Assembly (NCBI GenBank): GCA_014529385.2
Contig: CM043966.1
Coordinates: 100,981,587 to 101,043,586 of the forward strand
Length of the DNA stretch: 62,000 nucleotides
Origin: Adiantum capillus-veneris
Lineage: Eukaryota > Streptophyta > Polypodiopsida > Polypodiales > Pteridaceae
Direction of reading: 5' to 3'
In this document: piece after piece, positions 1-10,629 of the stretch
Position numbering within the stretch: position 1 is the first letter of the stretch
How the letters are laid out: each line of letters starts with the position of its first letter
Translations under genes and position numbers: made by a program
Notes under the pieces: model-generated
What the model was told of the DNA's origin: nothing
Database searches by the model: none
What the model saw: the letters and a program-made list of their open reading frames with translations, nothing else

Positions 1-1172
1 TGTCGGATTAGAGATGAAAAAGAAAACAACAAGAAATCAAGAAAACATCAATGTAGAACACATCTTACTTGAAAAACCCTTCGGCACCATTATTGATGGA
101 GAGAGAAGAAGAGGGGAGCACTCCACTTTGATTGATACGCCAAGTACAACACCTTATTTGATTAGATTTGATCTTCCAAGGATAGCGTACAAGAATGGCT
201 AGTCTTCCTCTAGGAGAAAGTGTAGGCTTGGGCTTATGTTAATGGGGCTAAGTACAATTAGGCATTACTACTCACTCCCTCAAGAATTCCTCTCATCAAT
301 GGATTGAATGCTTGAGTTTTTTTCAAGGAAGAAGAGGTTCCCTTTTATAGGTGAAGGGAAACCCCAAGGGTTTACACAAGAAGAGAGGAGCCAGTGTGAA
401 TAGGAATTGGAAAAGTTGGAAATGAGCTGTCCCTGCATGATGTGGGCAGACTGGGGTCCAGTATTTTGATCATATCTCCTCAACCGTGGCTCCAAATAAA
501 ACAGTAAAAATATGGGCAAAAACTTCAGCTCATTAGCTACGATTTTTATTTTAAAATCATTTTCCAATTCGGATTGGAACCTTGTGTAAAAAATTCATCA
601 AAATAGGGTCCATTTCTGGCAGCAAAAGTCTTTCCGTGGTCCCCTTAGCCTAGACTTTCATTTAATTCCAAAGGACACCTCATGCCATATGAAAGCATGA
701 CATTGCTCTTTGACAAAGTTTTGTAATCATGCTTGCAATAATGCATTAAAATAAGTGTATCTTTGAAATCATGCCACCTAGTGTCCCACTAGGATTTGAT
801 TCCCTCCTAGTAGCTATTTAAAAAGAAATATAAGAAAAGTATAAAAAATACATAGAATATATATATATTGGAGTTTACCCTAGATATAGGACCTAGCTAG
901 GGTGTGAGATGATAATGAAATAGTAGAAATAAATAATCAATGCTTTTGGCCCCAAGTTAAAGAGGCGGAGCTATTGAGCTTTTCCCATAGTATTTTCTGA
1001 TGGTAAAGGATAATAGGTTACCCTTGAAAAAATTAATAGGATGAGATAGAAGGCTTATTATTATACTTAAATATGCATATGTACATTATAGAAAAGATAA
1101 TTATGTATCTAAAAAGTTACAAGATAGATCTTGTAGCATGCGCTCCCACTATGTACGTGTCACAGCACGACA
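1..1172 (-). repeat. 3' LTR of element B (partial, cut by window edge)
   Basis: Nearly identical to 19283-20458; visible differences are scattered substitutions and a 4-bp gap near 1008. On the minus strand the LTR starts at 1172 with TGTCGTGC, directly after a polypurine tract, which fixes this as the 3' LTR. If the full LTR equals 18415-20458 (about 2.04 kb), roughly 870 bp lie beyond position 1, including any copy of the small ORFs. Confidence 0.85.
341..350 (-). promoter_or_regulatory. TATA box in 3' LTR of element B
   Basis: Minus strand reads CTATAAAAGG. The same box occurs at the matching site of the 5' LTR (19623-19632), and its direction agrees with the minus-strand coding direction of B. 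Confidence 0.55.
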
Positions 1173-1187
1173 TCCACCCCCTCTAAA
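1173..1187 (-). other. Polypurine tract of element B
   Basis: Minus strand reads TTTAGAGGGGGTGGA immediately before the LTR start TGTCG. This is the expected primer site for plus-strand DNA synthesis. Confidence 0.75.
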
Positions 1188-1230
1188 CCTGCACATCCTC
1201 CGGTATGTGCCACATTATTTCTTTGTAAGA

Positions 1231-2511
1231 TCAGTCCTTTTGTACATATTCCTTGCTTTCTTCTTCACTGGATGATTCCAAAGCTTCATCTTCACTTTGA
1301 TCTTTACCTGTGGTTTTCTCTTCTTCCTCATCAACATCTTCTGGATCATTGTCTCCTCTTCTCTTAAACATTTTGATCCTTTTTCCTGCAATGGGAATCT
1401 TTACTTCTGTACCATCTAGTTCAGACAAGCTGTAAGTAGCATTTTCATGCACATGTATTACAACCTACGGTCCAAACCATCTTTTTGAAAACTTACGCAT
1501 GACTGTGTGCTAGTTATCAAGGCTACTATCATATACCAAAACCCAGTCACCTTTGTCAATTGCTTTGCTCCTGAGTCTATGTCGGTTATCAACGTAGTCC
1601 TTGTTTTTCAACCTTGCATTTTTGAGTCGTTCTTTTGTAGCTTCAATGTCTCCAGGTCTTCTCTCTAGCTGCCTTATAGGCAGTGCAAGGAGATCTTCCC
1701 TGCTAAGCCCCTCTTGCCAAGGTAGTACATTCCATGTGGGAATTGTATCTTCAATCGGCATTATTGGCTTTTGACCATACATTAGCTCCGCAGGCATGTA
1801 GCCAGTTACTGAGCTATGTGTTGTAGGATCAACCCATAAAGCATATGGTAACAGTTTTGGCCACTCACCAACTCTTCCTTCGCAAGCCTTGGCCAAAGCT
1901 TTGATGATAGGAGGATGCCCTCTTTCACTCTTTCCATTGCCTTCAGGGTTGTAAGCTGTAGTAAGAGAAATCTTGATTCCTAATATAGAAAAGAACTCCC
2001 TTTCTTCTTCGGTATCCAGTTCACCTCTATCTGTAGTGATTTTTCCCACACAACCATAACGGAAAATCACCTCATCAAGAAGGAATTTGCACACAACTTT
2101 TGTGGTTTTAGCTCTTAATGCTCTTCCTTCAACCTGGTTAGTTAGGTCCTCTCGTGCAAGAACCAAGTATCTCATCTGCCAGAGTCCTAGAGGCATTGTG
2201 ACTAGATCCACAACCCATTTATAGTGCATGGCTAGTGGATATGTAGGGTGCAATCCATCACGATGTCGAACATTTGAATACACTTGACAAGTTACACATG
2301 TCTCTACAAACTGAGATACATCTTTATACATACCCTTCCACCAGTATTTTTCTTTCAACTTGAAGAAGGTTGCCCATACACCCCTGTGTCCAGCCCATAG
2401 ACTCTCATGAAACTCTTGCATGAGCTTTACTTGAGTCTCTTTTTTACATATAACCCTTTGTGGTGTAGCACCCTTTTGTTTAGGATGCTTCCACAAGTAA
2501 CCATCCCTCAA
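1231..2511 (-). pseudogene. Element B integrase and pol C-terminus (broken)
   Basis: Integrase of a Ty3/gypsy element, which would insert the DNA copy into the genome. It has a zinc-binding N-terminal region (FHESLWAGHRG, then CVTCQ) and a catalytic core with ITTDRGEL and, further on, AYNPEGNGKSER. It lies in the same frame as the RT ORF just upstream. One TAG at 2542-2544 separates them, and two more TAG codons, at 1510 and about 1465, interrupt the C-terminal tail, which ends with an acidic, KR-rich stretch near 1231. All three stops could be CAG changed by C-to-T. The expected first catalytic Asp region (about 2140-2230) reads VLAREDL, so the usual residue pattern there is unclear. Confidence 0.75.
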
Positions 2512-2541
2512 AAAGTACCCATATGCTTTCTTGCGTATCCT

Positions 2542-4590
2542 CTAGAATTCTTGTTCAGACCAATCATCCTGTTTTGTTAGAGTACTCAAGTAGCTTCCAA
2601 TAAGAAGCCAATCACCTTCATAAAGCTCTTTCAAGAATGATTCAAGTAGATTAGTCATGCAAACATTGTTACCTTTGACATGAGAGATAGAATAGAACTT
2701 TGTGCCTACATCATCTCCCTCGTCAATCATTTGTGACTCATCTTCATACCTTGCCCTTGATAGCATATCTGCCACTGTATTGTCTTTACCTGCAATGTGC
2801 TTAAACTCAAGATTTAAGGACTTAATGTAGGCAATCCACCGCAACATAGCAATGTCTGGAGTTGAGCAGCTTTTAATCATCCCAAGAAGTGGTAGAAAAT
2901 CTGCTTCTACAACCACACATGCATCAATTAGGTACTCTTTTCCACTTTTCAAGGCTGTAACCATACCCCATAACTCTCTCTTTATCTGTGGATAGTTTCT
3001 TTGGTGAGCACTTAGCATCTTTTCTCCAAATCTTACCACATACCTGTGTCCTTCTTTGTCATCTTGCCCTATTTCCCATCCAATCCCTGTAGGACTGGTG
3101 TCTACTATCACAATTACTGGCCTTTGACACTCATAGTCTACCTTTCTCAAAGTTGTTGCTGACTGGAGCAACTCCTTTAGCTTTTTCATGGATTTTACAT
3201 GTGCTTTTGTCCATTTAAACTTATGATTCTTTCTAAGCAGCTGATAAAGAGGATGAGCTACATGTGCATAATGTGGAATCCAAATAACATAGAAGACACA
3301 TGCTCCCAGAAACCTTCTAACCTCAGTGATGCTAGTGCACGTTTCTTTCATTCTTTGGATGGCATCTACCTTTGTTGGACAAGGTTTCCTACCATATGGC
3401 CCGCACATGTGCCCCACATTAAGCACTTCATTGACACCAAACATAGACTTTTTCCCTGACAATGTAAGATTCACTTCTTCCAACCTAGACAAAATTTTAT
3501 CACAATCATTTATGTGATTTACCACAAACCTGCGACATCCCTTGAGATCCAAAGCTTCAACTTTGTCACTTTCTTCACATCCTTTGATAGGCAAATCATC
3601 AATGAAATGGATTGTGATGTGAGGAATAAAGTCACGTAAGACCTTATTCGTCCCATTCATCATATGTGCAACTGAGTTGGTTGCTCCCTGTGGCAAGGTA
3701 CACATCCTTACCAAACCCAAAGGTGTCCTCATGGTTGTCCAGTCTCTGCTTTCGATTGCAAGCTGAAATTGATCATACCCTGAGTAGAGATCCCCCATTG
3801 AGTAGATTGCCCTCCTTGCAAATGCCTCTGCAAACTCATCCACAATTGGACCTGTACCTACATTTCTAATTTTCACCTTGTTCACTGGTTGCATATCTTG
3901 GATGAAGCGTAGAGAACCATTCTTCTTCGGAACTGTGAACCACCTGTTTGAGTATGGAGCACAAGAAGGCTCCAAGATTCCCATTTTGATTTTCTCATTC
4001 AGTAGCTCTACTAACTTTGGCAAATGAGCCTTTGGAACCGGAATAGGCCACAGATTCCAAGGCACATAATGTATTGTGAAAATTACCATAGGAGCTACAA
4101 TAGAAGGATCAACACATCCTATCTCATGTGGCTTAAATGCAAAAGCCTTACCATGATTTGAAAGCATTTCTTTGAAGCACTTTGTCTCCTCCTGTGTTAG
4201 AAACTCCTCGCGACCAATCTGCAAGTCTTGGAAAGACTCCTTTGTGAAGGTATACCCAATCTTTTTAGGATTCCTCAAACTTGGTTGTAAAGAAGCCTGC
4301 TCAATCTTTTCCCTGTTGTTGGGTGGTAAGGGTGAAGCTACTGGTTTCACCTTCTTTGCTACACTCTTGTATTTAGTTTCAACATGGACTTCTGGGCCAA
4401 CTGTTTGGCTTTCTTTAAAAGCTTCTATTACTTGATACATTTCTATAGAGAAAACTTCCACAACTTCATTTTCAAGATGCAAACTAGACCCCATTATAAC
4501 ATCAAGCTCACCCATAGTATCTACAAAAGAAACTTGTTCACACAAACCCAAAACATTTTCAGTAGGCTCTAGCAACCCACTCTTTTTCAT
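2542..4590 (-). pseudogene. Element B reverse transcriptase and RNase H
   Basis: A 682-codon open stretch. It contains reverse transcriptase with VPKKNGSLRFIQDMQPVNK (template grip), MGDLYSGYDQFQLAIESRD (first catalytic Asp region), TLPQGATNSV and the catalytic box FIDDLPIKG (F-x-DD rather than the common Y-x-DD). RNase H follows, with VIVDTSPTGIG, ADFLPLLG and AGKDNTVADMLSR. Together these would copy element RNA into DNA. The FIDD-x-P-IKG context and the SGYDQF motif differ from the Tat and chromovirus RTs of elements C, D and E. This is the longest uninterrupted ORF in B. The join to protease is frameshifted near 4590-4770. Confidence 0.85.
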
Positions 4591-4750
4591 TGTACATTAT
4601 GCACATATTGCCTCTCACATCTCTTCAAATCTTCAAGTTTTGTAAAACATGCTGATCCATTCTTTGTTACCAAGGAGCTCGTTGAAAACGCTTCACCTAT
4701 TTTTGGATCAGGCGAGACCCTTTTTCTTTTTGTACCACTGCAATCCCGCT

Positions 4751-5266
4751 TTACAATGGTACTTGGCAAAAACCCATCATTTCTCTATGATCATGAAACT
4801 CTTTGCTCACCTTTGGCAGAGGATGTTCTCTGAGGTTGTCACGATTTCTTTCATGGTTCACACAAACTGTGAGAAATTGGACAACACGTTTACCATCTTT
4901 GCTACGTATCTTAGCATATGCTGAACCATCCTCCATTACCTTTGTTTCCATTTGAACTCCCACAATGTAGGGTTGTCCAAGGATGAGATGATATGAAGAT
5001 GTATCCTGAAAAAAGAAGTTTTGGTCAATCTTTACATCACCTATTGTTACCTTCACACCTGGACATGCTGCATACAATTCACCGGATGAATTGTTTGCCA
5101 CTTTTACCATCCAGCCATGATCTGTGTCCATCGGCCATTTTCACTTGTTGTAGAGAATCTTTGACATTATGTTTATTTATGAACCATGGTCAATCAAGGC
5201 AAAAAATGGCTCTTCAAGATCACCTACCTTGACCAAAGTTTCTGTAGTAGCCCTTGCCCAATGACT
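4751..5266 (-). pseudogene. Element B aspartic protease (broken)
   Basis: Retroviral-type aspartic protease region that would cut the Gag-Pol polyprotein. The active-site loop reads LIDHGS and is followed at once by a stop codon (near 5180); another stop follows about ten codons on. The flap and C-terminal parts are recognisable (VKVTIGDVKIDQNFFFQD, HLILGQPYIVGVQMETKV). It is in frame with the linker ORF upstream, from which a single TGA at 5267 separates it. A TAA at 4751 ends the frame, and the remainder continues in another frame up to 4587. Confidence 0.7.
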
Positions 5267-6189
5267 TCATGAATAGTAACTCCTAAGAATATCTTCAACT
5301 TCTTCATCATCATTTGAGAAATACACTTGCTTCACTCTCCCACTAGATTGGTAGCATCCTACCATAGCTCCATCATTCTCCTTATTTTGCAGTTGCATCC
5401 CTTGTGTCTTTGAGGTTTCCCCTTCAACCCGTGGACGAGAAACTTCAGCAAGGGTTTGCCTCTTCCTCTTGATGATGTCAATGATCTCCTCATGAAATTC
5501 ACGCTTTGCAATGCCAAGAACTTCTCCCAGAGTAAACTCAATCTTGCTATTCAAGATCCTTTCCTCCAAGACTTTCTTTAAATCTGTAGCAACCTCAATA
5601 TCAGATTGTAGTTTATAAGTTGGGCCTTTTGTCTTACCTTTCGTTGGCTCTTTCTTCTTTCCTGTTGTAGAATCCTCCATGAGTACTTCAGGTGGAGATG
5701 CTCCTTGTGTTGAGGGTGTTTGAGAAGGCATTGATTCGTTTCTTCCCCCACTTCTAGAAGCTCTTTTTGATGGTCCTTCATCAGCATTCTCACATCTGCG
5801 CTTCTCTTCTACAATTGCCTCATTTTGTTGGCATTTTGTAATGTAGGCATGCACTGACAATGAGTCCACTGGATCATTCCATCCTGTTTCTAGACGTATG
5901 CAATCACTTGCTTCATGTAGAATCTCTTTTATAAGCTTTCCCTTTTTAGCTAATTGCATGACATTTGGCCAAATCTGACCATGATGGTCAATCACCTCTT
6001 CATCACAAAAATGTTCCATTTTTACTCCATAAGTAGCTGCCTCAACTGAAGAGGTGGCATGCTTGGTTTCCATATCTTCAACTAAGGTTTGCATTCCCCC
6101 CTTCCCAAAGTTAGTTCTCAAGGGTAGACCTGTCTCTCTTAAGTGGATTTTACCATCCTTAAAAAAGACAACATCTTTTGACAAAGCAT
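5267..6189 (-). pseudogene. Element B gag-protease linker region
   Basis: Continuation of the B polyprotein on the far side of element C. It is a charged, low-complexity region (Lys/Glu/Ser/Pro-rich around 5560-5800) followed by a conserved-looking block beginning YKLQSDIEVATDLKKVLEER and containing FTLGEVLGIAKREFHEEII. If element C and one 4-bp target copy are ignored, the gag frame from 17421 upward enters this ORF without a frame change, so the two are halves of one gene. The function of the block is unknown to me; it sits where the linker between nucleocapsid and protease would be. Confidence 0.65.
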
Positions 6190-7894
6190 TGATAGCCGTT
6201 TTTCGGCTCTTTGTAATTGCCACAGTGAGTTACCTCACCCTACCAAAATCACCCAAACACTGTGGCTATCCCTACCATTTCACTGTACATAGGCGTGCGT
6301 GAGTCACGGGACTTTTCCCATATCTTCTTAAAAACCCTCAGCTAGCTAGTCACTGGGCTAGTTGAGCCAAAAAAAATAAAAATAATAAAAATTATAAGTA
6401 TTTTATGGCCCATTTGTGTGTAAATATTTCATTGTATATAGGGCCTAAATAAAAGATTTTTTCATAATTATTTTGGTATTTATTTAAATATTTCTACCTA
6501 GGTGTGCGTTATTTATGCTCTGTACATTGCCTCACCATTACCACAACTTTTCTTACCATTTTTCATACCCTTTATTCCATATAGAAATATTTTCATGTAA
6601 GCTTCTCTTATATTTGGTGTAACTCCACCCCAACAAAAATCCAAAAAAAATAGTTTTATTTATGTGTATATTTTTTCACTATTGTGATTTTTTCCTTCCT
6701 TCATCTATTTTGTTTTTTTTCTAAAAAATTAGAACACCAAAAATATTCATCTTTTTATGGTAGACTTATAATGAGAGAGATTTATTTTGACCCCTTTATA
6801 TTTTTCCACCTATATTATTTATATTTGACATGTACATATTTTTTAGACCCCTCAATATTTGATTTTCTTAGTTGTACTATTCACTTATATCATGATCTCA
6901 ACAATATCTTCAATTATAGACCTACCAAATAAGGTCAAGGGTAGGTGGCATGCATACATGCTCTATGGAGTGCTCACTCTTGGAGGTATTCAAAAAAATC
7001 ATCCAAAGAAGGACCCCACAAGGACCTTGTGCAGTGGAAAAAAACGGTCGGTTTTGCTAAATTTTTAAAGTTCATTTGCTCTCCGAATTTGAAAAGGTGA
7101 TACAAATAAAATTTGTAGCTCGTGGGCTGAACTTTTGCCTCAAACTTTTTCATATTTTTTGGATCTACGAGCTGTGAGCTATGATTTTATTAGTGGACCC
7201 TAGTTTTCCCATGCTATGCAGCCACACTCTCTCTTCCACTTTATCATTTTCCTCTTTCACACACACTTCTCCACTCATCATCCCCACCTCTCTCACCACT
7301 CCTCTCTGCACCCTACTCACCTTCTCCTCAACCTTGAAGAATAAGAGAAACCATGGTGAATTCATACCTCCCACACACAATTCCATTCCAAAATTGACCA
7401 CCTAGTCTCATTTTTCCTTCTCCAATTTACCCATATCTATAAAAAAAACCACAAAATTCAGCCTCTTCTCTTAAAAGACAGCATCATGGTGGTTGATTAC
7501 TCAGCTTCAATTACCTTGTCTCTCAAGGAAGGTCAAGAGTGGAGAAAAAATGTACCGTCAAAGCTAGTGGACCATCAACAAGCGTCAAAATTGGCCCTAC
7601 TCAAGACACTTGGAGCATCAACCTTGTAAGAAATCCACCTTTTCTTACCTCTTAAGAGTTTTCTTCCTTATTTGTATCCTACATGGATACTCCCATTGTA
7701 AATATCCAATTCCATTTGTAAATTAATACTAACTCTACTAACACTAACCCACTATGAAAAGTCCTATCACCTCCATTTCTCTCCTCTCTCTTTCCCCACC
7801 AACTTCTTGATAATTCCAAGCAAAAGAAATTAGATAAATTGCTGAAAATCTAACCCAACCATGGTTAGAGGAGTAACCCTAGCCTTCAAAATTG

Positions 7895-7904
7895 CTATAA
7901 AAGG
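7895..7904 (+). promoter_or_regulatory. TATA box, 5' LTR of element C
   Basis: CTATAAAAGG followed by a stretch rich in AGC and AAG. The same box is at 16433-16442 in the 3' LTR. Direction agrees with the plus-strand genes. Confidence 0.6.
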
Positions 7905-8561
7905 AGGGTGTAGCTAGCACAAAAAGGGGGAGCCATAAGCAAGAGCACTATGCTATAGCTTGAGAAGCCAAGCTCAACCTCTCTAGAAGGAGCTCTTGAG
8001 TGGAAGCTCATTGTCTTATGCATGTGCATGTGTTGTAATAGGGGATTAGCAAGGGAAATCTATGCCATTGTAAGAGAGAGAGTGATCATTCAATTGAGAG
8101 TAGGAAATCTATCATTTCTCCTACTAGTGTAAGCCCAACATTTGCTGAATCAAGGAGGGTGGATTTGGACTAAGCTTGGATATTTTGTCTCCCTTCCAAC
8201 GTGAAGTAATGGACAACAATGATGCGTAAGTGTCTTGGTGTTTTTTTTTAAGTTCTTGATAGCTTGTCTCTGGTGTTGTCATCAATCTAGCCATAAATCC
8301 CACATACTGTAAGAGGGCGACAGGGTGGAGAGGACTCCCCTGGCTTTAAGACAGTGATTGGGGTGGCTTTTCTTGTGATGTGTTGTGGTGAAATTTACGC
8401 AAGCTATGTTGAACAAATACTAATTTCACTTTGATTTGTCATGACATATTTATAAGAAGGTATTAATGCAACAAGCACCCCCTCCCCCTTTCTCTCTCTT
8501 TCTTAAATATATAGTTGTGTTTGCTTGATCATTGCCGATACGTTTCAAAGCAGCCCGAGCA

Positions 8562-8563
<2 letters not shown>

Positions 8564-8610
<47 letters not shown>
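8564..8610. repeat. (TC)n microsatellite in 5' LTR of C
   Basis: 47 bp of TC dinucleotides downstream of the TATA box. The 3' LTR copy at 17103-17168 is 66 bp, so the tract changed length after insertion. Confidence 0.95.
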
Positions 8611-8613
<3 letters not shown>

Positions 8614-8865
8614 TTTTAGTGTGTGAGAGTGTTCCATTGGTGTTAGGGTTAGTGTAAATTCCTTGCTTGTTTGTGGGTTGCTCTAACGATTCTCCTCTTT
8701 TGCGTCCTAGTTCGCTCTTAAACTAAGTGGTGCCCCTTGTGTAGTTGGGATTTGGCTGTGGGTTTGTTGTTTATGTTTGTGCCCCAGCCCCATTGAGCAG
8801 CACGGGAGCCTTGAAGGGTGTCTAGAGGTTTCTTTTCTTGTTGCCCGCCCCGGACCGCCTCAAAT

Positions 8866-8883
8866 TGATGCCCCCACGGAGGA
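8866..8883 (+). other. Primer binding site of element C
   Basis: TGATGCCCCCACGGAGGA two to three bases after the LTR end. The primer site of element E (46979-46996, minus) reads TGGCGCCCCCACGGAGGA, which differs only by two transitions. The shared 3' part supports both calls. The tRNA is not obvious to me; it is not the initiator-Met site. Confidence 0.65.
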
Positions 8884-8936
8884 CGGCTTGTGTATTTTTG
8901 TGTAGCATCAACCTTTAGCATAGTCAAGTAGTTTGC

Positions 8937-9149
8937 ATGAATCACGAAAATTTGTATGATCCCTTCATTTCCATTGCAAGGCAAAAGGTACACATAATTG
9001 TTAGTACTAAGTTGCAATTTCAACGTGTCATTCGTAGAATTTTAGGTCCTCTTAGGTTGGCCGAGATAAACGCTTCAGTAAATCCTTTTATTTTGCCTCT
9101 CATTAGGTACGACCTTAGTTTGGACGTCTATATTTTTGTTTTGTTTTAA
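8937..9149 (+). CDS. Leader small ORF alpha of element C (70 aa), novel family
   Basis: A 70-residue ORF between the primer site and gag. It aligns without gaps to the ORF at 18616-18828 (minus) in element B, with 46 of 70 identical residues by my count. Both start MN-x-E and end DV-x-IFVLF. Conserved core: VSTKLQFQR, NPFILP, IRYD-x-SLDV. In the last 22 codons the two copies differ synonymously at 14 and change the amino acid at 3. It is also related to the beta ORF 22 bp downstream, so the pair looks like an old duplication. No signal peptide, zinc motif or enzyme motif is visible. I do not recognise the family; function unknown. Confidence 0.7.
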   Translation: MNHENLYDPFISIARQKVHIIVSTKLQFQRVIRRILGPLRLAEINASVNPFILPLIRYDLSLDVYIFVLF

Positions 9150-9170
9150 GCATTAGGTCATGCATAGACC

Positions 9171-9389
9171 ATGGATAATGGCCCAGGAATAGAGGTTTTC
9201 CCCTTCCATTTCACTCCACACATTAGAATAAACATTGCAATTAGTAGGAAAATCCATTTTCAACAACGTATGGTGTTCATGTTTGGTGCCCAAAGAGTAG
9301 GAGAAATTCTCGCATCACCAAACCCTGTCATCCTACCTCTTATCGATTATCATAGGTCGTTTGATGTGAATATCTTTATTTTGTTGTAG
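9171..9389 (+). CDS. Leader small ORF beta of element C (72 aa), novel family
   Basis: A 72-residue ORF directly upstream of gag (86 bp gap). It aligns without gaps to 18825-19043 (minus, element B; 42 of 72 identical) and to 46030-46272 (minus, element E). Shared core: IRIN, SRKIHFQ, VF-x-FG, R-xx-EIL, ILPLIDY, SFDV, ending ILL or similar at the stop. Position upstream of gag is shared with element E, so it may be a leader protein or, if joined by splicing or readthrough, an N-terminal extension of Gag. Both are inference. Confidence 0.7.
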   Translation: MDNGPGIEVFPFHFTPHIRINIAISRKIHFQQRMVFMFGAQRVGEILASPNPVILPLIDYHRSFDVNIFILL

Positions 9390-9474
9390 AATAGATTGCA
9401 AGCTAGAAAACATTATTGTGTAAATCTTTTTAAGAAAGAAAAACAAAAACGGGTGTCACTTTGAAATCAATTCA

Positions 9475-10629
9475 ATGGAAAGCCAACGCCAAATGTCTGG
9501 GTATCCTCTTTTCTTTGGAGAGCCTGGAGAGGATGCAGAATTATTTTTAGCGAATTTCAAGATGTCTTGCCGTATCAAGAGGATAATAACTGATCAAGAA
9601 CGTGTAGAAATGTTTGAGGTAGTCCTTAGGAAAGATGCTAGTACTTGGTTTGACTCTTTGCCCGAGGAAGTTAAGGGGAATTACACAGAAGTTTTGAATC
9701 GTTTTAAGAGATACTTCTTTGATCCCCAAAACACTCAAAAACTATGGCAAGACATTGTTTCTCATAAGCAAATATACTTAGATGACTACTACTTGTACAA
9801 GCAAGAGTTTCTACGTCTTTGGGATCTATGGATACGAAATGTTGCTAACCCTGGTGATGGTGCAGAATTTTTAAAGAAGGAGATGTTCATAGCCAGACTC
9901 TTTCCTGGCCTTAAGGTAAAAGTTGAGGCGGGTGCACCTGCTACTTTTGATGCAGCGGAAACTAGGGCTGCTGAGAAGTATAGGAAACTCAAGTGCTTAA
10001 GGGGAGAGGTTCCAATAGAAGGTCTTAGACCCAAAGGTAAGTCACAAGCATCAACATCTAGGGAGCTTCCTGAGGTAACGGCTGAAGTGATTGAGAAGTT
10101 AAATGAATCTTTAAGCAGCCTGTCAATTCACCTTGCACAATGTGTAGGTCCAAAGGGACAAGCAAAGAAGTCAGAAGAGAGAGAGCCACGAACTAGGAGA
10201 GTCTTGCAATGTTGGAATTGCGGAGAGTCTGGACATGGGATGTATAATTGTCCTTGGCCCCGTTGAGAGCCAGGGAGACCTAACTTGAATTACCCAGTGA
10301 TGAATGCAGGAGAAGGAGCTAGTCAACAACCAAGGCTTCTACAAAGGCCAAATGGACTGAGACCACCTCCACAAGGGGTAGAAGGAGTTCCACATTTGCC
10401 AGATCCAAATGTGCATGTGGTAGAGGTGACAAACTCAAATGAGGTTGACATGGAAGCAAATGGCATTAAGCGTGGCCGAGGAAAAGGTAAAGAGAAATAG
10501 GGTGTCCCATCACAGAGTGACCATGGACAAGGCAAGAAGGCAAAGGAGACCAAGGAAGCTAAGAGGACTCGACGTCGTATCAATCTCCAAAACTTCCCTC
10601 TTGGACATGGTATAGCTCCATACAACCTG
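9475..10629 (+). pseudogene. Element C gag (capsid-nucleocapsid), point stops
   Basis: Gag structural polyprotein. The start is the ATG at 9475. The capsid-like retrotransposon-gag region spans about residues 15-150 (FFGEPGEDAELFLANFK near the start, then W-F-x-SLPEE and FKRYFFDP). A nucleocapsid zinc knuckle, CWNCGESGHGMYNC, lies at about 10210-10251. A TGA at 10264-10266 and a TAG at 10498-10500 interrupt the same frame; both could come from CGA and CAG by C-to-T. The stretch 10285-10500 is a Pro/Gly/Lys-rich linker and continues in frame to the protease ORF. Confidence 0.85.

Larger units (their letters stand above)
6190..8862 (+). repeat. 5' LTR of element C
   Basis: 2673 bp, nearly identical to 14725-17420 (2696 bp). 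Much of the length difference is a (TC)n tract, 47 bp here against 66 bp there. It starts TGATAGCC and ends GCCTCA. High similarity implies a comparatively recent insertion. ORFs within it (for example 6684-6932) occur in both LTRs but show no domain I recognise. Confidence 0.92.

Noticed and set aside
280-567. 95-codon ORF on the minus strand, also at 19562-19849
   Set aside because: It is repeated only because it lies in both LTRs of element B and overlaps the TATA box; no domain or independent conservation.
6684-6932. 82-codon ORF identical at 15221-15469
   Set aside because: Copies are in the two LTRs of element C, so identity reflects LTR duplication, not selection; low-complexity Phe/Tyr/Leu-rich sequence.
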